Notes under the pieces: model-generated | The model's database searches: none | The model's input: the letters and a program-made list of their open reading frames with translations, nothing else | Told to the model about the DNA's origin: nothing | From: Ricinus communis | Taxonomy: Eukaryota > Streptophyta > Magnoliopsida > Malpighiales > Euphorbiaceae | Assembly (NCBI RefSeq): GCF_019578655.1 | Contig: NC_063263.1 | Span: forward strand, 20,831,001-20,895,000 | Direction of reading: 5' to 3' | DNA length: 64,000 nucleotides | Shown: piece by piece, positions 57,739-64,000 of the stretch | Layout of the letters: the number at the start of each line of letters is the position of its first letter | Numbering within the stretch: the stretch's first letter is position 1 | Position numbers and translations under genes: made by a program

Positions 57739-60700
57739 GCTGAAGCTAAATTAGAAGAGGCTTTCTCACATGTGAGTTCTAAATATTTTGATTTTGTTAG
57801 TGTTTTTATAAAGCTTATATGTGTTTTCAATTAAGCTCTAACATTTGCTCTTTTAATAGAAAGAAAGAGGAGAAAACCTTGTTCACCTTAACTTAAATTT
57901 TACTCTACGAAATTTCTTTTTCTAAAATGGGTTTAGTTTAAATATTAATTTCTATGCAGCAAGATAATTATTGGCCATTTCATGAATACCAGCTATTTGA
58001 TGCTTATACAAAATCCATCTAAATATTTCTTTATCTAATTTATTTACAAAAGTCTAAAAGAGAAAAATTATTATTTCGCTCGAAATTATGGGGTATAAGG
58101 TATAAACGTATATTTTTGTTTACATTATTATAAGAGACTGAGTTTGCAAGAGATTAAGTTGACTCACCTAAAATCAAAATGAGTTTGAAGACCAGACTTC
58201 GAGTATAGGTTTTGAAAACTTTAGTGACTTATTTGCGTCAACAAATAATTTAAAGATAAATATGCCCCTGGCTATAAACATTAAGGGTAAAAATGCACAT
58301 TTATATATTTTATTTAATAGTGCGAATTAAATAATTCAGTCTATAATTTATATATATATATATATATTAATTTTTGAGATCTAAAATTTTTTTGACATGT
58401 GTGTTTAATACACATAAGATTTTTATTTTGACATGTCTACTTATTATTGACATGTATTCAAATCTACATATAATTTTATTATTTTATTATTACTTTATTG
58501 ATTAATAAATTATATTCCTAGTTAAATAATGTTTCTAATTCTAAAAAATAGCATATTAATTATATTTTAATATTATATTAACTAATAAATAGTTTTATAA
58601 TTAGACAATGATACTAATTCTACCCTAAAAAATATTATATTCATTATATTTAAATGCTATATTAACTAACAAATTAGCTCTCTAATTCGATGACAATTCT
58701 AATTCTAAAAAATAACATATTAACTTATGTTTTTAATATCATTTTTAATTATAAATAAATTTTTAATTATAAGATAAATTTTTAATTTTATAAAATAGTA
58801 ATATTAATTATTTTGATAGTATTAATTTATATAATACTAAAATTAATTAATAAATATTTTTTAGTTAATTTTTATACTATTACACTAATAAAATTTAAAA
58901 GTTTAAAAATTTAAGAAGAACATTTAAAAATAGTTAGTTTGCTATTTTTAATATATTGTAAATTAACTTGATTTTATACTCGAAATAACAATAATGGCCA
59001 TCCGCCACACAAATAAACGACCAGTACTACATAAATCTAATTTAAAATAAAGTTTAGAGAAATTTTTAGAAATATATTAAAATCAACAAAAAATATCATT
59101 TTACTGTGTAAACATTTTTTTCAAATATTGTTTTCTTCACACTTTTTTTCAAAATTATGGTGTGGTTATTTTTCAATTACTTTTTAGTTATTTTTGAGTT
59201 GTTTTTGAGTTGTTCTTTAGTTGTTTTACTAAAAAGATAATAAAAATATCAAAAAAAAAATCAAAATCGAAATTTTGAAATTTTTTTTAAAAAACCGTGG
59301 CTTTGATAGTAAAAATAAAATAAAAATATTAATACCGTTAATTTAATAAAAAAAATTAAAAAAATATGGATATTTTGTTACTTTTCGTATAATTTATCAA
59401 ACAAGGCAACAAGCTCCATGTGCTCATTGGACTTCTTGTACTGTTTATTTTATATATGGGCTTGCAAATACTGGTCTGAGATATATAACATACACACCGG
59501 GTTTGAACCTTTCACTACTTAAAGCCTCTAGGGGCCTAGGTCCAATATATGGAATATAATTAGTAAGTTACCTTTTAGAATTAAGATTATCATTTGATTA
59601 GAAAAATAATTTCATAATTAATATGTTGATGATATTTGTATAAAATAGTATAAAAATATAATAATTATAAAAATTATACATGAATATATCCTTATATGTC
59701 AAAATCATTGACATATTTTAAGGCCTAGTTTTTTTTTTTAATATTATTAAGTGCCTACCAATGTATTGGATAGATTGTTATTACTACTTTAATTATAAAT
59801 ATTTTTTAATTCAAAAAAATTAAAACCGTACTTTAGGAAATCATACATATTTAATTTGATTAGATAAAAGCTAAAGAAAAATAATAAATGAAAATATCAG
59901 AATTAATTTATTATTTTAAGGTACTTTCTTAATAATTTGTTTTTAAAATTTTACTATTTTTCTATTTTTAAAATATTAATTTTTTTTTCAAAATTATAAT
60001 TGTTTAATTATGACAGTAACTTATTAGTTAATACAATAATTATATTTATAAATTAATAACAAAAGTACAATAAGCATTACATATTGTCACTTTACCTATG
60101 TGTTAGATTTTTTTGGCATATATCAGTTATATATATATATATATATATATAAACGTTCGAATATATAATTCACTATATTCTTTTATGTTTTATTTTATTA
60201 TATTTTTATACAAGTTTTCTTTATGTTTATATGTTATAGAGTATTTAGAAAAAATAAAAAGAAAAAAAATATGCTAGAGCAATGGATTGGGCATGTATTT
60301 CATATTTATTCAATTCAATGCTTTATACTCATAAATGAAAGTGCCCCACTCTCGTGAGGAGAACTTGATTTCTTGTATGTGGTCAATGACGTTTTAAATA
60401 ATCTATTTATAAGTCAAACACACACACACACAAATATATATATATATTAATAGCACAGAAGAACTGGCGTTTTAATTATGTCATTGAACTTAGCAGTACC
60501 ATATTTCAATGGAACAAACTCAACCCTATTTTAATTACTTATTGAAATCTCATATTTAAAATGTGGAATTCAAGTTTTATACTCTTGTCAACTGGGATCA
60601 TAACAACCCACGTCGGATGGCTTTGCATTAGAGGACTTTAGGCTAAATAAATCTAGCTTCGGGCAAATACTATAGTCCTATAATACCAATATCACTACTA

Positions 60701-61640
60701 TGCCTATCATTTACAATTGGGAAGTATAGTGGGTGACTTTGGTATCAATTGTTATAAACCTTATATCACATCTCAAAAATTAAACATTAAGATGGGAAAG
60801 ACTAAATCCATGTAAAATCCTTCATAAAACCTCATAGCTTCAATATGAAATCTAAATTCCACGCCTTGCCAGCTAAGATGGTAACATTTAGGAGGAGAAG
60901 AATGATATTGTAGAAACTTGCTAGATGTGCTTTGAACTTGATTGTTTTAAGTTAGAAGAGACTCTTATTATCTTATCTATATGTTCTACGTCATTCTCTA
61001 TTCTTGATTTTATATATTAATTAACATACATGAATAAATATATCTATGTTCCTTAACTTGCATTGATTTGTTAATTTAATAATTTAATATTTAATTTAAT
61101 TTAATTTATATTTTAGCTTTATGTTTTAATAACATTAAAAATATTTATATAATATATATCGATATGTTGAATAAAGATACATATAAAAAATTATTAAAAT
61201 ATTACAAAAAAAAATTTTTAGTGTCTATTAAATTATATTAAAAGTTAAAATATTAAATTAATTAAATGGTCAAAATTTAAGAATAATAATTATGGTGTGC
61301 TATAATAACTTTTTCTTTTGGTATGGATAAGGAGAAATAATTTATTCAAATTTAAATATATATTTAGTATTTATTTAAATTATTTAATAATTTAAAATAA
61401 TTAAAATATATTAGACAAAATCTTTATAGGTGGTAAAATATTATTTTTAAAAATTTTAACGCACCAGTATATCCAAGATTAGAAATCGAGATCTTAATTA
61501 AATTAGATTTACTGTATTATAATTTATTAATAACTAAATGCTAAAGAGAAATCTTGACAATTATTTCTCGTAGGCATTAAGAAGCTTGAGAAATTGGCGA
61601 TTGGTGCATAAAGCCTAGTCTATTATGCGATATCAGTAGT
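57739..61640. other. AT-rich spacer with microsatellites and decayed repeats
   Basis: No gene is visible. It holds TA repeats at 58349-58367 and 60127-60151, and a CA repeat followed by TA at 60419-60450. Short repeats of TTTTTGAGTTG-like words lie at about 59170-59235. A less AT-rich patch at about 60590-60950 with AACCCACGTCGGATGG resembles a TRIM/LTR start seen in many plant repeats, but I could not delimit it. Confidence 0.45.
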
Positions 61641-63770
61641 CTTAATTGATGAATAATGCGTATTAGGGAAGCAATGGGTCCACCATGTGCAACATGCCAT
61701 TCTGATGCTTGTCCAAAGCAAACATTCTTTCTAAACTTCCAAAGTAGACAAATTGAAGGAATAGTTTTTCATTGCTTTCTGATCAAATGTGTTATTCCAA
61801 CAGTATTCAGTTTCTTTTTTTTTTTTTTTATAAAAATAATAGATGCCCTAAATTTGAAATTCTTAATAATATAATATTAATTTCTTTTTTTTTTTATCAT
61901 CTTTTTATTAGTTCTAGAGTTAAGTAAAAATGAAAGAAAAGAATATCCTCTAATTAACCAAAAAAAAAAAAAACAAAGATAGAAGGATAATAACTATTTT
62001 TCTCTTGAGGTTTGCCTCAATTTTGATTTACTGTGTTGAATTCTCCCTATAATTTGTAATATATATATCAAGTCTTCTTTTTTATTAGTTTCTTCGTTAA
62101 GAGACAAGTTTCTTTTTAATTTTCTTATACTTATATTTTCAATTCATAATGTAAATCTTTAACATTTCATAGCTATAATTTTATTTTAATACTATATTGA
62201 GCCAATTATATTATATTCACTAAATTTTATAATTTAATTGAATTATTTAAATTTATACAAATAATTAAATAATTTAAATTATTAGTTATTTATTTTAGTA
62301 TTTTTTAAAATATTAACTTTTATAGTAACTATAACTATTTACATATTTAAATTTAAAATTTAACTAAATTATAAATTTAAAATAATTCAATAGATTATAA
62401 AATTCAAAGAATACAATACAATAAGTTAATGATTTTATTGAAAATATGCACTATAGTTATTAATTTTGAGGAACTTATATTATTTATTGAAAGTATAAAC
62501 AATATATAGATAGAAATGAAAGAGAGATGTTTCAGTCAAAATGAGGCAGAATTACCCAAACATAACAAATAAAATTGAGGAGTTAGAAATTATTATAAAC
62601 TATAGGAGTAGTATAATATTGAAATGTGAGAGACTAATTAGTATAACATAGAAACCTCAAAGGAGAAATAGTAATTACTCCTTTATTTTTTATTACGTAA
62701 TTGGAATACATTTTTATCTTTCATTTTAACTTAATAATAAAATTAATAGAAAAAATAACAGAAGAGAAATAAATATATGATTATAAATTATAAAGGAACT
62801 CTAGTATAGTATTAAAAATAAGGTCTTAACTAATGCAATAAGTACATTACTACAAACTATAAAAGGGTCTAATATAATATTAAAAAGCAAGGTATGATTA
62901 GTGTAATATGGCAAATTTGAGGGGCAAATTAAAGTTTTCCTTTCTTTCATTTTCTCTTTAAGAAAACAAAATAATCTGAAAAAAAACTTGACAAATGGAG
63001 TGATTAAATCATACTTCTACATATATGCATATGAAAATGTAATAAAGTTTAAAGATGAAAGCAAAAATGTTACAGAAGTATTAAGATTTAAGACCTTACA
63101 CATTTCGCTGAAGGATAAGAGAAAAAATAATTAAAAAAAATGAACAAATTAACTTCAAGACTTCTTGAAAATCTGTTCTAGAGTACAAGTTTAATTTCTT
63201 ATTATTAGGTCTTCTGCCCACCTTAAACTAGGATCACAGAACTTTCAAACATAAGTCTTTTTCTTTTACCTTTATGATCAACCATGCCAAAGAATTACAT
63301 GCTAACCTGCATCGTAACAAACAATCAGATCCTACATATATATATATACATATATTCAGAATCCAGACTTCGTGCATGTAGTATGTGCATACCATCCTGT
63401 CTTGATGCTGCAGAAAGGGAGAATCACAAAGAAAAAGAATACACAAATAACATAATTAATAGTTAACAAAGCTGTTCTGTCAGTTTTTTTTTTTTTTTAT
63501 CTATGTACAAACAAAACAAAAACTCATGGTAATGAGTCTGTGACTTCCAAACCGCGTTCAAAAAGGACAGATGAATTGCTATACTTTGATTGATTTACAC
63601 ATGTGTATACCGTACCAATAATCTATATTATACTTTAGATGATACTCACCGGTTGCCATCCGACCTCGATCCCTTACATGTCTTCTACAGAATGTTTTCT
63701 TTCTTTATTATTCTTTATACTCATCTTTCTCTTGTCCTTGTTTTGATCTTCATATGTATGTAACTATCTT
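61641..63770. other. AT-rich spacer; 3' flank of the bHLH-like gene at its right end
   Basis: The plus ORF 61656-61874 starts MRIREAMGPPCATCHSDACP, which has paired cysteines, but then runs into Phe repeats. I do not recognise it. A TA microsatellite lies at about 63334-63356. The minus-strand AATAAA at 63704-63709, about 62 bases past the stop codon of the neighbouring gene, is a likely poly(A) signal. Confidence 0.4.
63704..63709 (-). terminator. Poly(A) signal AATAAA of the bHLH-like gene
   Basis: Canonical hexamer on the minus strand about 62 bases downstream of the TGA at 63771-63773. Confidence 0.5.
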
Positions 63771-64000
63771 TCATTTCGGGTAGCGATCCACTATACTTTG
63801 CATAACTTTAACCTGAGTAGCAAGACATTTCATATAGCTTGCAGTTTCCTCCAGTAACTTGCAAAAATCCATGGTTTCACCACCAGGAACAAGCGTCCGA
63901 AGCGTGTCAGCCTTACTCATCTCACCCGGAACTTTACTTTTAACCATAAGTTTCCTCTTCTTCTTCAGAGCGAAACATTTATTCCTCAGAATTCCCTGTA
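63771..64000 (-). CDS. bHLH-like transcription regulator of the IBH1/UPBEAT type, C-terminal part
   Basis: The minus strand has 75 uninterrupted codons from the window edge to TGA at 63771-63773; the 5' part lies outside. Near the start is a basic stretch [14 protein letters not shown]. The later part has [20 protein letters not shown] and [23 protein letters not shown] loop with LVPGG, followed by a helix with TASYxxxLxxQVxVMQ, is the helix-loop-helix end of atypical plant bHLH proteins such as IBH1-like and UPBEAT1. Many of these bind DNA poorly and act by dimerising with other bHLH factors in growth control. The protein is nuclear by inference. I cannot tell which member it is. The frame looks intact, so this is a real gene. 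Confidence 0.75.
   Translation of the reverse strand, partial: QGILRNKCFALKKKRKLMVKSKVPGEMSKADTLRTLVPGGETMDFCKLLEETASYMKCLATQVKVMQSIVDRYPK

Larger units (their letters stand above)
52650..57771 (+). other. Possible host exon interrupted by the copia element
   Basis: If the copia element and one CTAAA copy are taken out, the flanks join into an open plus-strand frame with ATMYTKAEAKLEEAFSH. It is preceded by an AAAGCAG acceptor-like site and followed by a GTGAGT donor-like site at 57772-57777. The frame is short (about 17 codons) and no other exon was found, so this is tentative. Confidence 0.25.

Noticed and set aside
60599..60752. ATAACAA...TTGTTAT inverted ends of a possible MITE
   Set aside because: Only seven complementary bases; expected by chance in AT-rich DNA.
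61656..61874. ORF with CATCHSDACP, hinting at a zinc-binding protein
   Set aside because: Only one pair of Cys motifs, then a poly-Phe run from a T tract; no match to a known zinc finger.
1..64000. CRISPR arrays, tRNA, rRNA or operon-like signals
   Set aside because: None seen; the window is plant nuclear DNA, and the regular repeats found are microsatellites or transposon parts.

Overview
This is plant nuclear DNA, very AT-rich, with gene islands separated by retrotransposon nests. The two intact genes are intronless family-1 glycosyltransferases of the UGT92 type, so a eudicot is likely. A rosid such as a member of the Euphorbiaceae is a guess, and I cannot fix the species. Only three stretches look like functional host genes: the two UGTs (7716-9230 and 31190-32707, both minus) and the 3' end of a bHLH/IBH1-like gene running off the right edge (63771-64000, minus).

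Layout. 1-7.7 kb: AT-rich DNA with CACTA-like subterminal repeats, AAT/ATT microsatellites including a 60-bp perfect palindrome, a dead LINE/RNase H fragment and an unidentified coding-like fragment. 7.7-9.3 kb: UGT copy 1. 10.2-28.4 kb: one large, badly decayed Ty3/gypsy element of the Tat/Retand kind on the plus strand (LTRs 10230-10622 and 27896-28353). It carries an extra RNase H domain and an antisense ORF. Two later insertions interrupt it: a complete but dead Ty3/gypsy element on the minus strand (17047-23860) and a solo LTR with a perfect 5-bp target duplication (24378-26692). 28.4-31.2 kb: AT-rich spacer. 31.2-32.8 kb: UGT copy 2, about 87% identical in protein to copy 1. 33-40 kb: AT-rich DNA with diverged repeats and a hAT-like MITE. 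40-51.4 kb: transposon graveyard with a plant-mobile-domain pseudogene, a MULE transposase remnant and two related long LTRs in opposite orientation. 52.7-57.7 kb: a young Ty1/copia element with a perfect target duplication, possibly inserted in an exon. 57.7-63.7 kb: AT-rich spacer.

The UGTs arose by local duplication and now lie about 22 kb apart, mainly because of the retroelement nest between them. Each keeps its own TATA-like box 65-75 bp upstream of the ATG. All transposon proteins are inactivated by stops, frameshifts or lost catalytic or zinc residues. I found no CRISPR, rRNA or tRNA gene, and no clear evidence for a wholly new system. The least conventional signals are the antisense ORF with an intron relic, the gypsy pol frame that runs into its own LTR, the palindromes, and the possible exon split by the copia element.
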